This document shows positions 27,412-36,350 of a DNA stretch of 64,000 bases, piece after piece. Below the pieces are notes generated by a model, which saw only the letters and a program-made list of their open reading frames with translations, had not been told where the DNA came from and ran no database searches. This stretch comes from Mucilaginibacter sp. L3T2-6 (GTDB lineage Bacteria; Bacteroidota; Bacteroidia; Sphingobacteriales; Sphingobacteriaceae): NCBI RefSeq assembly GCF_030519355.1, contig NZ_JAUMKC010000013.1, positions 1-64,000 on the forward strand, read 5' to 3'. Both the position numbers and the translations under genes were made by a program. Numbering within the stretch: position 1 is the stretch's first letter; the number at the start of each line of letters is the position of its first letter.

Positions 27412-27451
27412 TAAGGGTTGAAACCCTTAAAATCTTTTTTTGTTATATTTG
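27412..27451 (+). promoter_or_regulatory. Divergent promoter region with 8-bp palindrome
   Basis: TAAGGGTT-GA-AACCCTTA (27412-27429) is a perfect inverted repeat 8 bp upstream of the acyl-CoA reductase start. TATATTTG (27444-27451) fits the Bacteroidota -7 consensus TAnnTTTG for the ferredoxin gene, whose start is 52 bp further on. The palindrome lies where the -33 region would be and could be an operator for both genes. Confidence 0.5.
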
Positions 27452-27503
27452 CATGTTTGTTAACAGCAGGCAAAGTTAATTGAGATTATAACATTAAAGA
27501 AAT

Positions 27504-27857
27504 ATGGCGATTAAAATCACCGACGAGTGCATAAACTGCGGAGCTTGCGAACCGGAATGCCCTAACAACGCAATCTACGACGCCGGCGCCTCGTGGCGTT
27601 TTTCGGACGGAACCGGCTTAAGGGGAGTTATCGACTTTGGCGATGGAAACACACTAAATGCTGAAGAGACCCAGGCGGCATTATCAGATGACATCTATTA
27701 TATAGTTCCCGATAAGTGTACCGAATGTGTGGGATTTCATGACGAGCCGCAATGTGCTGCGGTTTGTCCTGTAGATTGTTGCGTAGATGATGAAGACGTG
27801 CGCGAAACCAAAGAAGAGTTATTAGCAAAAAAAGACTGGCTTCATATGGATGAGTAA
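27504..27857 (+). CDS. 4Fe-4S dicluster ferredoxin
   Basis: A 117-residue two-cluster ferredoxin. The first cluster motif is Cys9-x2-Cys12-x2-Cys15-x3-Cys19 (ECINCGACEPECPNNAI). The second has the longer spacing CTECVGFHDEPQCAAVCPVDCC. The insert between the clusters and the acidic tail are typical of the Bacteroidota protein group of this length. It transfers electrons in the cytoplasm; partners are unknown. A strong terminator follows at once, so it is monocistronic. Confidence 0.94.
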   Translation: MAIKITDECINCGACEPECPNNAIYDAGASWRFSDGTGLRGVIDFGDGNTLNAEETQAALSDDIYYIVPDKCTECVGFHDEPQCAAVCPVDCCVDDEDVRETKEELLAKKDWLHMDE

Positions 27858-27875
27858 CAAGTTTGTTACAACATA

Positions 27876-27913
27876 CAAAAGGGGATGGTATGCTAATACT
27901 TTCCCCTTTTTTT
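27876..27913 (+). terminator. Intrinsic terminator after ferredoxin
   Basis: ACAAAAGGGGA and TCCCCTTTTTTTGT form a long stem (AAAAGGGGA/TCCCCTTTT core) with a loop of about 15 nt, followed by seven T in the 3' arm. It starts 18 bp after the ferredoxin stop. Confidence 0.8.
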
Positions 27914-27964
27914 GTACAATGAAACTTTAATTATTAAGTTTCGTTTGAAGTCTTTTACAACCTA

Positions 27965-28771
27965 ATGGAATACGGTATTTGTAATCTTTCAGTTATACCT
28001 CTGCGGGCAGAACCCAGCGAGCGCAGCGAACAGGTGTCGCAGGTTTTGTTTGGGGAGACTTTTGAGATTACGGAGTGGCAGGACAATTGGGTGAAAATTA
28101 TTACTACGCTGGATAATTATCCCGGCTGGATAGGCAGGCTGCAGTTTAATATGCTTGGCCACCTTGCCCATAAACGTATTACCCAAACGCCGCCGCGCAT
28201 TACTAACAGGGCTGTTACACAGGCCTGGAAAATAGCCAATAACAGCAGTTTGTATTTGCCTGTAGGCAGCTCGCTTTCTTTTTTAGAAGGGACCACCTGC
28301 CGTATTGGCGATGAGAAATTTGAAATAATAGGAGAGGTAGGCGAAGCCCAAAGTCTCGCAGTCACAGCAAGCTCTTTCCTGAACGCTCCTTATCTTTGGG
28401 GCGGTCGTACCCACTTCGGCATCGACTGTTCGGGTTTTACACAGGCCGTACTCAGGCTACAAGGTATAAAACTATTACGAGATGCCAGCATGCAGGCGGA
28501 GCAGGGTGAAAAAGTTAACTCGCTGCATGATACGCAATTAGGCGATTTAGCCTTTTTTGAAAATCCGGAAGGAAAGATTGTACACGTTGGGATCATGCTG
28601 AATAACGAGAAAATCATTCACGCATCGGGCAAAGTTAAAATCGATTCTATTGATGAAAAGGGCATTTACAGTGAAGAGCTGAAACGCTACACCCATAAGC
28701 TGACTACCATTAAAAGACATTTTAACGGTCAAAATCAAACTGCCAGGCAATTACCCTTTTATCATCGCTAA
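27965..28771 (+). CDS. NlpC/P60 (C40) peptidase with SH3-like N-terminus
   Basis: A 268-residue cysteine peptidase. The N-terminal region (residues 1 to about 130) looks like bacterial SH3 domains (CNLSVIPLRAEPSERSEQVSQVLFGETFEI). The NlpC/P60 core follows: YLWGGRTHFGIDCSGF with catalytic Cys155, IVHVGIMLNNEKIIHASG with the catalytic His and a third polar residue. The layout resembles dipeptidyl-peptidase VI/YkfC-like enzymes that cleave between L-Ala-gamma-D-Glu and the next residue in peptidoglycan stem peptides. No signal peptide is visible, which suits muropeptide recycling in the cytoplasm. Its 3' end overlaps the WD40 gene by 50 bp tail to tail. Confidence 0.88.
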   Translation: MEYGICNLSVIPLRAEPSERSEQVSQVLFGETFEITEWQDNWVKIITTLDNYPGWIGRLQFNMLGHLAHKRITQTPPRITNRAVTQAWKIANNSSLYLPVGSSLSFLEGTTCRIGDEKFEIIGEVGEAQSLAVTASSFLNAPYLWGGRTHFGIDCSGFTQAVLRLQGIKLLRDASMQAEQGEKVNSLHDTQLGDLAFFENPEGKIVHVGIMLNNEKIIHASGKVKIDSIDEKGIYSEELKRYTHKLTTIKRHFNGQNQTARQLPFYHR

Positions 28772-29630
28772 CGGATAGCAGTTGATCGCCGTTCCAGGTA
28801 ACTTTGTTCACCGATAGCTGGTGACTTGCATAGCCCTTTTCGCGGCTGATATTTTTATACAGCTTAAAGTCGTCGCAACCCCAAAGCTTTATGCTTTTGT
28901 CCATGCTCCCCGTTGCAAAATAGGGCCGCGAAGGATGGAAAGCAATGCTGTTCACCGCGAACAGATGCCCGGGTATATTATGAATAAGGTTGTAAGACGT
29001 GGTGTCCCATATTTTTACCTGTGCGTCCCTTCCTACTGATACGAGCTGACTGCCATCGGGCGAGTATTGTAATGAAAACACTGCCATGGTGTGGCCATGA
29101 AGGGTTTTCAGCAATGTATAATCCTCCAAATCATATATGTGGATTTGATTGTTGCGGCAACCAAAGGCTACTTGCTTTTCATCAGGAGATATAGCGATGC
29201 ATCTGATGGTGTCAGTTGACGCATTAACGGTATACAATAATTCAAAGGTTTCTGTGCTCCATACCGAAACCGTTCCGTCTTCGGATGCAACCAGTAGTTC
29301 CTTTTTGTTTTTTATCGATTTAATATCGAAGATGGGTTTTTGGTGATGTTTAAGTGCCGGCAATAGTTTTTGCTGCAAAAAGTCGAAGACCAGTACATCC
29401 CCATTCCGTAAACCCGTAAGGAGCAGGGGCAAACCCACAGGTGCGTGGATAGCGTAAACTGATGCAGCTACAGGGAACATCACCTTGATGAAAACATTGT
29501 CTTTCAGGCTCCATTCAACAACGCCCTTATCGTTTCCGCCGGTAAACAATATCCCCGGCTTTTGAGAAAGTTCCAGCGTGAAAATAGGGTTGCCGTGCCC
29601 TGTAAGTTCTGCTGTTTTTTGTACGTCCAT
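28722..29630 (-). CDS. WD40 repeat protein
   Basis: A 302-residue protein formed almost entirely of WD40 repeats, about seven, so a single beta-propeller. Examples are HGHTMAVFSLQYSPDGSQLVSVGRDAQVKIWDTTSYNL and GHLFAVNSIAFHPSRPYFATGSMDKSIKLWGCDDF. There is no signal peptide or added catalytic domain, so it is probably a cytoplasmic protein-binding scaffold. It lies downstream of hisIE on the same strand with a 74-bp repeat-filled gap, so read-through from the his operon is possible but a functional link is not implied. Confidence 0.9.
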   Translation of the reverse strand: MDVQKTAELTGHGNPIFTLELSQKPGILFTGGNDKGVVEWSLKDNVFIKVMFPVAASVYAIHAPVGLPLLLTGLRNGDVLVFDFLQQKLLPALKHHQKPIFDIKSIKNKKELLVASEDGTVSVWSTETFELLYTVNASTDTIRCIAISPDEKQVAFGCRNNQIHIYDLEDYTLLKTLHGHTMAVFSLQYSPDGSQLVSVGRDAQVKIWDTTSYNLIHNIPGHLFAVNSIAFHPSRPYFATGSMDKSIKLWGCDDFKLYKNISREKGYASHQLSVNKVTWNGDQLLSVSDDKRVIAWQFDFDR

Positions 29631-29635
29631 TTAGT

Positions 29636-29703
29636 CGATGGACCATAGACCATGGACCATAGCCGTTGTATTTTACTAATGGCTATGGGCTACAGACTAT
29701 GGA
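29636..29703. repeat. ATGGACCATAG word repeat with inverted arms
   Basis: Left arm: ATGGACCATAGACCATGGACCATAGCC-like words; right arm: GGCTATGGGCTACAGACTATGGA, partly the reverse complement of the left. It fills the WD40/hisIE gap and could fold into a long hairpin in the transcript. Confidence 0.55.
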
Positions 29704-29704
29704 C

Positions 29705-30292
29705 TTATTTATGTCTTTGCTCTAAATTTTTAGCTATCTGCTCCAAGGTAAGCCCTTTTTCGCGAAGCAGTACCAGCAGGTGAAAAACGAGGTCTGACGA
29801 TTCGTTGATGAGGTCAGTTTCTGTTTCGGCTAAAGCTGCAATCACGGTCTCAACACCTTCTTCACCAACTTTTTGCGCGATTTTATTCAAACCCTTGGCA
29901 CGCAGCTTATTTACATATGAGCCTTCCTTTGGGTTGTCATACCGGTCAGCAATGATGTTCTCCAGCTCCATAATGAAGTTTTGATTGAACGCTGTATTAA
30001 AGCAGCTACGTGAACCTGTGTGACAGGTAGGTCCGTCGGCTTTAACTTTTATCAACAGCGTATCGTTATCGCAATCAAGAGCGATGCTCTTTACATGCAG
30101 GAAGTTGCTGCTGGTTTCGCCTTTAGTCCATAACCGCTGTTTAGCACGGGAGTAAAAGGTGACGATGTTTTCCTGCGTGGTTTTATGGTAGGCTTCCTGG
30201 TTCATATAACCCAGCATAAGTACTTCAAGCGTTTGCTCGTCCTGTATAATTACCGGCACCAGGCCGTCGGTTTTTGTAAAATCGATGTTCAT
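29705..30292 (-). CDS. hisI: Bifunctional phosphoribosyl-AMP cyclohydrolase / phosphoribosyl-ATP pyrophosphatase
   Basis: A 195-residue HisIE fusion catalysing steps 2 and 3 of histidine synthesis. The HisI part (about 1-105) shows VPVIIQDEQTLEVLMLGYMNQEAY, RLWTKGETSSNFLHV, DCDNDTLLIKV and the metal-binding GPTCHTGSRSCF. The HisE part (about 110-195) shows KVGEEGVETVIAAL and ESSDLVFHLLVLL, with the metal-binding Glu/Asp residues. It is the last his gene; the operon order is hisG-D-C-B-H-A-F-I. It is separated from hisF by a 131-bp gap containing an inverted repeat element. Confidence 0.96.
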   Translation of the reverse strand: MNIDFTKTDGLVPVIIQDEQTLEVLMLGYMNQEAYHKTTQENIVTFYSRAKQRLWTKGETSSNFLHVKSIALDCDNDTLLIKVKADGPTCHTGSRSCFNTAFNQNFIMELENIIADRYDNPKEGSYVNKLRAKGLNKIAQKVGEEGVETVIAALAETETDLINESSDLVFHLLVLLREKGLTLEQIAKNLEQRHK

Positions 30293-30312
30293 TTACGTTA
30301 TTTATCTTTTTA

Positions 30313-30400
30313 TCATTGCGAGGAACAAGCGCGGCAACCTCGCAGGTATGTGTAGTTTTGCTATGCACAGCGTCGAGGTTGTTTATTCCCCGTAATGACA
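30313..30400. repeat. MITE-like inverted repeat (copy 1 in his operon)
   Basis: TCATTGCGAGGAACAAGC opens the element and ATTCCCCGTAATGACA closes it in inverted orientation; both arms also share an AACCTCG / CGAGGTT block. It carries no ORF and lies between hisF and hisIE. Confidence 0.65.
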
Positions 30401-30423
30401 CGATTTAGTGACCAAATTTTAAT

Positions 30424-31182
30424 TTATACTTCCCTTACCTCAATATTATTGGTTTTTAAAACCCTTTTTAAATCCGGTATCAAAATCTCGCCATAATGAA
30501 ATACTGATGCTGCCAATGCGGCATCTACATTGCTTTGTTCAAACACATCAACAAAATGCTGTACGTTACCAGCTCCGCCGGAAGCGATAACCGGGATGTT
30601 AACCGCCTTGTTCACTTCCTTTAAAAAATGGTTATCAAAACCTGCTTTAGTGCCGTCATGGTCCATCGAGGTTAGTAAAATTTCACCGGCGCCGCGGCTT
30701 TCGGCTTCAAGGATCCAATCTAATGATTCCTTCTCGGTTGGTACGCGGCCACCATTCAGGTGTACAATGTTTTTACCGGCAATAGCCCGTGTGTCAACCG
30801 CTACTACAACAAACTGAACGCCGAAAGCTTTTGCCAGTTCGTCAATCAATTCGGGATTACGCACGGCAGCAGAATTAATGCTGATTTTATCTGCCCCGGC
30901 ATTCAATAATGCATCTGCATCGGTAATCTCATTAATCCCGCCACCAATAGTAAACGGAATATTTATCTGCCTCGCGACTGCCTTCACCAGCTCAACCATA
31001 GTTTTGCGACGTTCGACAGTGGCGGTGATATCAAGAAAAACCAATTCGTCGGCGCCTTGCTGCGAGTAGTTCCAGGCAAGTTCTACGGGGTCGCCGGCGT
31101 CTCTAAGGTCGACGAAGTTTACACCTTTAACAGTGCGTCCATCTTTAACATCTAAACAGGGGATGATTCTCTTACTAAGCAT
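30424..31182 (-). CDS. hisF: Imidazole glycerol phosphate synthase, cyclase subunit
   Basis: A 252-residue (beta/alpha)8 barrel. The family motifs [23 protein letters not shown] (catalytic Asp11), [27 protein letters not shown] (second catalytic Asp) and [18 protein letters not shown] are present, with the phosphate-binding VIASGGAG. With HisH it makes imidazole glycerol phosphate and AICAR from PRFAR and glutamine-derived ammonia. Length and order are normal. It starts at the ATG at 31182, 129 bp downstream of hisA. Confidence 0.97.
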   Translation of the reverse strand: MLSKRIIPCLDVKDGRTVKGVNFVDLRDAGDPVELAWNYSQQGADELVFLDITATVERRKTMVELVKAVARQINIPFTIGGGINEITDADALLNAGADKISINSAAVRNPELIDELAKAFGVQFVVVAVDTRAIAGKNIVHLNGGRVPTEKESLDWILEAESRGAGEILLTSMDHDGTKAGFDNHFLKEVNKAVNIPVIASGGAGNVQHFVDVFEQSNVDAALAASVFHYGEILIPDLKRVLKTNNIEVREV

Positions 31183-31191
31183 TAGTCAGTA

Positions 31192-31296
31192 TGTCATTGA
31201 GAGGAACGAAGCAACCTCGTCGATAAAATTGTCCACCATCCATAGTTCAACATGCATGGCGACGAGGTTGCTTCGTCGTTCCTCCTCGCAATGACA
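31192..31296. repeat. MITE-like inverted repeat (copy 2 in his operon)
   Basis: TGTCATTGAGAGGAACGAAG and its nearly exact inverted partner CGTTCCTCCTCGCAATGACA flank a 37-bp centre; a GCAACCTCGTCG / CGACGAGGTTGC block extends each arm to about 31-36 bp. It is the best preserved of three related elements and lies between hisA and hisF. Confidence 0.75.
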
Positions 31297-31311
31297 GTAT
31301 TTTTTAGAATT

Positions 31312-32061
31312 TTATATGCTGATGAGCGCCTCAAGGTTCCACGCTTTTACATCCTCAATAGTAATATGTCCTTCATATATCGCTTTCCCAACTACAACTG
31401 ATTCAACTTTTAAACGGCTTAACTTTTCAATATCATCCATAGAGCTTACGCCGCCTGATGCAATAAGCTTGATGAACGGAGAATGGTCAAGCAGTTTCCT
31501 GTAAAGGTCAATACCTGCACCGCCCAGCTTTCCGTCTTTGTTGATATCGGTGCACAGGAAGCGAAAAAAGCCAAGCCCCAGGCATTTATCAACATAATCC
31601 ATCAGTTTTATTGGCGAGCTTTCCATCCAGCCTGAATATTTGATTACCTCGTCCAGCACATCAATAGCCACTACAACCTGGTCTGAGCACTTTTCCTTGC
31701 CGCAAATTTCTTTACTTAGATCCGGAAGGAATTGCGGGTTGGTAAGTGCCTGTGTACCTACTATTACGCGGTGAACACCGGCATCGATCAATTCCTTAAC
31801 CTTATCGATACTGCGGACCCCGCCACCGTATTGCACCATCATATCTGTTTTGCGGATAACGTTAAACAGATACTCCTGGTTGCTGAAATCGTTTTTGGCG
31901 CCGTTTAGGTCGATAACGTGGATGAAATTGGTGCCGTTCGACTGGTAGCGCTCTATCATTTCCTCGAGGGAAACGTCATATTCTGTCACCTGTTGGTAGT
32001 CGCCTTCGCGCAGGCGCACAACCTTTTTATTCAGAATATCAATTGCCGGAATAATGTACAT
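31312..32061 (-). CDS. hisA: ProFAR isomerase (HisA)
   Basis: A 249-residue (beta/alpha)8 isomerase, homologous in fold to HisF. It has MYIIPAIDILNKKVVRLREGDY with catalytic Asp8, VQYGGGVRSID, GVHRVIVGTQAL, VVVAIDV, DINKDGKLGGAGIDLY and IASGGVSSMDDI with the two phosphate-binding half-barrel motifs. It converts ProFAR to PRFAR, step 4 of the pathway. The start at 32061 is 4 bp after the hisH stop. Confidence 0.96.
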   Translation of the reverse strand: MYIIPAIDILNKKVVRLREGDYQQVTEYDVSLEEMIERYQSNGTNFIHVIDLNGAKNDFSNQEYLFNVIRKTDMMVQYGGGVRSIDKVKELIDAGVHRVIVGTQALTNPQFLPDLSKEICGKEKCSDQVVVAIDVLDEVIKYSGWMESSPIKLMDYVDKCLGLGFFRFLCTDINKDGKLGGAGIDLYRKLLDHSPFIKLIASGGVSSMDDIEKLSRLKVESVVVGKAIYEGHITIEDVKAWNLEALISI

Positions 32062-32065
32062 GTTT

Positions 32066-32656
32066 TTAAATTTTTGAAAAGTTTTTCAGTAAGGTTTCAC
32101 CATAAGCGCCAGACTTTTCGGGATGGAACTGTACTCCATAAAAATTGTCCCGCATAATTGATGCCGAAAACTTGTTGCAATATGTAGTTGACGACAAAGT
32201 ATATAACTTATCATACTCAATATAGTATGAATGTACAAAGTAAAAGTGGGAACCGTTAGGAATATTTGCAAAAAGTGCACTGTCCTGCTCAGCAAAAACC
32301 TGGTTCCAGCCGGTATGCGGCACCTTGTGATCCGGACTTCCGGCGAAGCGTAATGTTTTTATCGGGAATAAACCGAGTAGGTTCGAGTCACCCTCTTCAG
32401 AATAAGCGGTTAATAACTGCATGCCAACACAGATGCCCAGCACCGGTTTTTTTAATGCTTTTATTACAGGCACCAATCCCGTTTGCTCCAGCTTTTGCAT
32501 AGCTGCCCCTGCATGACCCACACCCGGAATAATATAGCGGTCGTAAAGCTCGAAATCGGCCTCCTTGTTTATCATCCCATACAGAACACCCAGCCGCTCC
32601 AGGGCAGCTGTAAGAGAGAAGATGTTTCCTGCGCCGTATTGTATAATGCCAATCAT
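32066..32656 (-). CDS. hisH: Imidazole glycerol phosphate synthase, glutaminase subunit
   Basis: A 196-residue class I glutamine amidotransferase that feeds ammonia to HisF. It shows IIQYGAGNIFSL, IPGVGHAGAAM, the nucleophile elbow GICVGMQLL (Cys76) and the catalytic His-x-Glu in VQFHPEKSG. It is tightly linked to hisA (4 bp). The gap to hisB upstream holds a GTAGCAGT repeat. Confidence 0.96.
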   Translation of the reverse strand: MIGIIQYGAGNIFSLTAALERLGVLYGMINKEADFELYDRYIIPGVGHAGAAMQKLEQTGLVPVIKALKKPVLGICVGMQLLTAYSEEGDSNLLGLFPIKTLRFAGSPDHKVPHTGWNQVFAEQDSALFANIPNGSHFYFVHSYYIEYDKLYTLSSTTYCNKFSASIMRDNFYGVQFHPEKSGAYGETLLKNFSKI

Positions 32657-32664
32657 ATATATTT

Positions 32665-32731
32665 AGTAGCAGTAACAGTGGGTAGTAGCAGTAAAGTCTA
32701 GGTGTTAGCCGACTGCTACTACAAACTGCTA
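32665..32731. repeat. GTAGCAGT word repeat with inverted arms
   Basis: GTAGCAGT appears at 32666 and again in GTAGTAGCAGT (32682-32692); ACTGCTACTAC (32712-32722) is the exact inverted partner of the latter, and ACTGCTAC follows. The element fills the hisB/hisH gap and would form an 11-bp hairpin in the operon mRNA. Confidence 0.6.
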
Positions 32732-33880
32732 CTATAAAACTCCTTTAGTTGACGGTAACACCATTTTCTCTGCGTCCCTTTTTACAGCCATTTTGATGGC
32801 TTTTGCGAACGCTTTAAATATGGCTTCTATTTTATGGTGTTCATTAACGCCCTCCGCTTTAACATTCAGGTTGGCTTTTGCCGCATCGCTGAATGATTTA
32901 AAAAAGTGGAAGAACATTTCAGTCGGCATTTCGCCTATTTTTTCGCGTTTAAAGTCGGCATCCCAAACTATCCAGTTTCTACCGCCGAAATCAATAGCTG
33001 CCTGTGCCAGGCAGTCATCCATTGGCAAACAAAAACCATAGCGCTCTATGCCTTTTTTGTCGCCTAATGCAAGGGCAAATACCTCGCCAAGTGCAATGCC
33101 GGTATCCTCAATGGTATGGTGCTCGTCAATATGCAGGTCGCCTTTGGCAATAATCTCAAGATCCATACTGCCATGACGGGCAATCTGGTCGAGCATGTGG
33201 TCGAAGAAATGCAAACCGGTCGACACCTTCGCGTCACCCTTACCATCTAGGTTTATTTTTATATAGATGTCAGTTTCTTTGGTAACACGGCGGTGCTCAA
33301 ACTCACGCTTACCAAGTTTTAAAAACTCATAAACCTTTTTCCAGTCGGTAGTTTGCAGTACCGCGGTTTTATTTACAATTTCCTCTTCGCCTTCTTTAAA
33401 TTCGTTGCCGCCCAGGTTGGAGCCATCGTTCAGCCAAATGGCTTTTGCGCCAAGATTATGTGCAAGCAGCACGTCATTCTTACGGTCGCCTATGGTAAAG
33501 GAGTTTTTTAGGTCGTACTTTTCCGTGTCGAAATAACTGGTGAGCATCCCGGTTCCCGGTTTGCGTGTGGGTGAATTTTCTGATGGAAATGTACGGTCGA
33601 CGCATATATTCGAAAAATTCACCCCTTCGTTGGCAAACGTTTTTAATACCAGGTTCTGCACCGGCCAAAAAGTGTCTTCAGGGTACGACGCTGTTCCCAG
33701 GCCGTCCTGGTTGGTCACCATCACTAGTTCATAATCCAGTTCGGTAGCAATTTTCGGAAGATAACGCAGTGCGCCCGGATAAAAAGTTAACTTGGCAAAG
33801 GAATCTATCTGCTCATCCGGAGTTTCCAGGATCATGGTTCCGTCGCGGTCGATAAAAAGTACTTTTTGCAGGTTGCTCAT
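32732..33880 (-). CDS. hisB: Bifunctional histidinol-phosphatase / imidazoleglycerol-phosphate dehydratase
   Basis: A 382-residue fusion. The N-terminal HAD phosphatase (about 1-165) has [13 protein letters not shown] with the catalytic Asp pair and [13 protein letters not shown]. The IGP dehydratase (about 185-382) has [49 protein letters not shown] and the closing [21 protein letters not shown], whose His/Glu clusters bind Mn2+. It carries out steps 6 and 8 of histidine synthesis. The start overlaps the hisC stop by 4 bp (ATGA), indicating coupling. Confidence 0.97.
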   Translation of the reverse strand: MSNLQKVLFIDRDGTMILETPDEQIDSFAKLTFYPGALRYLPKIATELDYELVMVTNQDGLGTASYPEDTFWPVQNLVLKTFANEGVNFSNICVDRTFPSENSPTRKPGTGMLTSYFDTEKYDLKNSFTIGDRKNDVLLAHNLGAKAIWLNDGSNLGGNEFKEGEEEIVNKTAVLQTTDWKKVYEFLKLGKREFEHRRVTKETDIYIKINLDGKGDAKVSTGLHFFDHMLDQIARHGSMDLEIIAKGDLHIDEHHTIEDTGIALGEVFALALGDKKGIERYGFCLPMDDCLAQAAIDFGGRNWIVWDADFKREKIGEMPTEMFFHFFKSFSDAAKANLNVKAEGVNEHHKIEAIFKAFAKAIKMAVKRDAEKMVLPSTKGVL

Positions 33881-34923
33881 TTATAGTCTTGTAATGTTTG
33901 CAGTAATGTGTTATTTTCTTCAGGCGTACCAACAGTTATGCGGAGGCAACCTTCGCATAGTTCTACTTTTGAACGGTTACGTACGATAATGCCCTGTTTA
34001 ACAAGATAATTGTAGATACCGTTAGCATCGGTGGTTTTTACCAGGATAAAATTTGCATCAGACGGATAGATGTCGACAACAAAATCAAAATTTTTCAATG
34101 TTAAAACCAGCCTGTCACGCTGCGCAAGTGTTTCCTTTATCCAGTTGTTTACCTGGGCTACATTGGCCAGTGCTTGTAAAGCCAATTGCTGTGAGGCTTC
34201 ATTAATATTATAGGGAGGTTTTACTTTATTCATTACCTCGATGATTTCTTCGCTGGCAAATGCCATTCCCACACGGAGCCCGGCCAATCCCCATGCTTTT
34301 GACAGCGTTTGCAGTACCACAAGGTTGGCGTATTCGGTGAGCTCCTGTATAAAAGTCTTTTGGCGGCTGAAATTGATATAAGCCTCATCGACCACCACAA
34401 TACCGTTAAAGTTGGCCAGTAAAGTCTCAATATCCGTTCGGTTGATAGAATTACCAGTTGGATTATTTGGTGAACAAATGAAAATGAGCTTGGTGTTTTT
34501 ATCTATTGCTTCAGCGATGCCTTCCAAATTCAACTGGAACTCTTCGGTAAGTGGTACATTTTTTACGGCTACATCATTGATATTGGCCGATACCTGATAC
34601 ATACCGTAAGTTGGGGGAACCAGAATGACATTGTCGGCTCCCGGATTACAGAATGCACGAAACAGGATATCGATAGCCTCATCGCTGCCATTGCCCAGGA
34701 AAATATTACGGGGAGGCACCCCCTTAATATCCGTGATGCGTCTTTTTAAATCAGCCTGTAAAGGGTCAGGATAGCGGTTATATTGCTGCTCCAGCGGAGA
34801 ACCAAATGCATTTTCATTAGCATCCAGGAACACGCTGGCCTCGCCCTGGTACTCGTCGCGTGCAGAGGAGTAGGGTGTGAGGTTCTTAATGTTTTCTCGT
34901 AATATGTTGTTTATGCTAAACAT
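33877..34923 (-). CDS. hisC: Histidinol-phosphate aminotransferase
   Basis: A 348-residue fold-type I PLP enzyme. I chose the ATG at 34923 ([12 protein letters not shown]); the open frame runs 87 bp further up, but that part is encoded by a repeat element and is not family sequence. Motifs: [53 protein letters not shown], and the PLP-lysine [13 protein letters not shown]. It transaminates imidazole acetol phosphate (step 7). It overlaps hisB by 4 bp. Confidence 0.96.
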   Translation of the reverse strand: MFSINNILRENIKNLTPYSSARDEYQGEASVFLDANENAFGSPLEQQYNRYPDPLQADLKRRITDIKGVPPRNIFLGNGSDEAIDILFRAFCNPGADNVILVPPTYGMYQVSANINDVAVKNVPLTEEFQLNLEGIAEAIDKNTKLIFICSPNNPTGNSINRTDIETLLANFNGIVVVDEAYINFSRQKTFIQELTEYANLVVLQTLSKAWGLAGLRVGMAFASEEIIEVMNKVKPPYNINEASQQLALQALANVAQVNNWIKETLAQRDRLVLTLKNFDFVVDIYPSDANFILVKTTDANGIYNYLVKQGIIVRNRSKVELCEGCLRITVGTPEENNTLLQTLQDYK

Positions 34924-34950
34924 TTCTTTTTTACTAAACTTTACAAACTT

Positions 34951-35041
34951 TGTCATTGCGAGGAACGAAGAAACCGCGTCGTTATGAAATAACCAACCTA
35001 AGTTCGGCAATGAGGTTGCAGCGTTGATTCCTCGCCCGCAA
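34951..35041. repeat. MITE-like inverted repeat (copy 3 in his operon)
   Basis: It starts TGTCATTGCGAGGAACGAAG and ends with a diverged inverted partner (GATTCCTCGCCCGCAA). It lies between hisD and hisC and has added an open but unlikely 5' extension to the hisC reading frame. Confidence 0.65.
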
Positions 35042-35049
35042 ATAATTTT

Positions 35050-36336
35050 TTATTCTTTCATCCGAAGGGTTACCGCATTTTTATGCGCATGCAACCCTTC
35101 CAGTTCCGCCAGTATCTCAACCGACGGTCCGATGTTTTGTATGCCTTCCGGCGTTATATACTGGAAGGTGATCTTCTTCACAAACGAATCAACCGAAACT
35201 CCGGAATACGCTCTCGCGTAAGAACTGGTTGGTAGTGTATGGTTAGTACCTGATGCGTAGTCGCCTGCGCTTTCCGGTGTTAAATTACCAAGGAAAACAG
35301 AACCGGCATTGATGATGCGCCCGGTTAGCTGTTGCCAGTTTGCGGTTGCCAATATCAAATGCTCCGGTGCATACAGGTTGCTGAAATCCATAGCCTCATC
35401 CAAACTGTTGGTTACCACGATGTATGAATTTTCGATCGCCACTTTCGCGATTTCGGCACGCGGCAAAACAGTTAATTGCTCATCAACTTCCCTTAATACC
35501 TCTACAGCAATGGCGTTTGAAGTGCAGGCCAAAATAGATTGGCTGTCCATGCCATGCTCGGCCTGCGCCAGTAAATCGGCGGCAATAAAAACCGGATTGG
35601 CAGTTTCATCGGCAATCACCAACACTTCCGACGGGCCGGCGGGCATATCGATGGCAGTGGTTGTGGTTGATTGAATTATTGTCTTGGCTTTGGTAACAAA
35701 TTGGTTGCCCGGGCCGAAAATCTTATCAACTTTAGGTACAGTTTCCGTTCCGTAAGCCATAGCCGCAACCGCCTGCGAACCACCGGCAAGATATATTTTA
35801 TCGATTCCCAGTAGTAAGGCTACATAAGCTATAAACGCATTCACCTTTCCATTTTTTTGCGGCGGCGAGCAAACTACTACTTCGTGGCAGCCTGCGATTT
35901 TTGCCGGAATTGCCAGCATCAAAAATGTGCTCGGCAACACCGCAGATCCGCCCGGTATGTATAAACCTACCTTTTCAATCGGTCTTAACTCCCGCCAGCA
36001 GGTTACACCCGGCATGGTTTCAACCTCGTCTTCGGTTTTTAGCTGGCTTTTATGGAAGGTATTGATGTTGTTATACGCAGTTTGCAGCGCTGCCTTTTGC
36101 TCGTCGCTGACCGCAGCTGCGATTTCTTCAAGCTCCTTTTGGTCAAGATATAACTTGTCTAACTCAACTTTGTCAAATTTTAAAGCATAGTCGATCAAAG
36201 CGCGGTCGCCGTGCTGTTGAACATGTGAAATTACATCCTCTACAATTGCCCTTATCTCGTTCGCAGGGTCAACATTGCGCTGAACCAGTTGGCTGATGTC
36301 GCTCTTATTTAATTCTGAATAGTTGAAAATCTTCAT
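35050..36336 (-). CDS. hisD: Histidinol dehydrogenase
   Basis: A 428-residue Zn-dependent, NAD+-linked four-electron dehydrogenase that makes L-histidine from L-histidinol, the final two steps. It has VGLYIPGGSAVLPSTFLMLAIPA, KIYLAGGSQAVAAMAYGTETVPKVDKIFGPGNQFVTKAK, the Zn/catalytic segment LLAQAEHGMDSQS, and NLYAPEHLILAT followed by GSVFLGNLTPESAGDYASGTNHTLPTS. Length is normal. The gap to hisG upstream holds C-rich/G-rich hairpins (36351-36426). Confidence 0.97.
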   Translation of the reverse strand: MKIFNYSELNKSDISQLVQRNVDPANEIRAIVEDVISHVQQHGDRALIDYALKFDKVELDKLYLDQKELEEIAAAVSDEQKAALQTAYNNINTFHKSQLKTEDEVETMPGVTCWRELRPIEKVGLYIPGGSAVLPSTFLMLAIPAKIAGCHEVVVCSPPQKNGKVNAFIAYVALLLGIDKIYLAGGSQAVAAMAYGTETVPKVDKIFGPGNQFVTKAKTIIQSTTTTAIDMPAGPSEVLVIADETANPVFIAADLLAQAEHGMDSQSILACTSNAIAVEVLREVDEQLTVLPRAEIAKVAIENSYIVVTNSLDEAMDFSNLYAPEHLILATANWQQLTGRIINAGSVFLGNLTPESAGDYASGTNHTLPTSSYARAYSGVSVDSFVKKITFQYITPEGIQNIGPSVEILAELEGLHAHKNAVTLRMKE

Positions 36337-36350
36337 ATCTCAAGCTCTCT

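Noticed and set aside
34924..35010. N-terminal extension of HisC to 35010
   Set aside because: The extra 29 codons come from a MITE-like repeat and are not part of the family; the ATG at 34923 fits.
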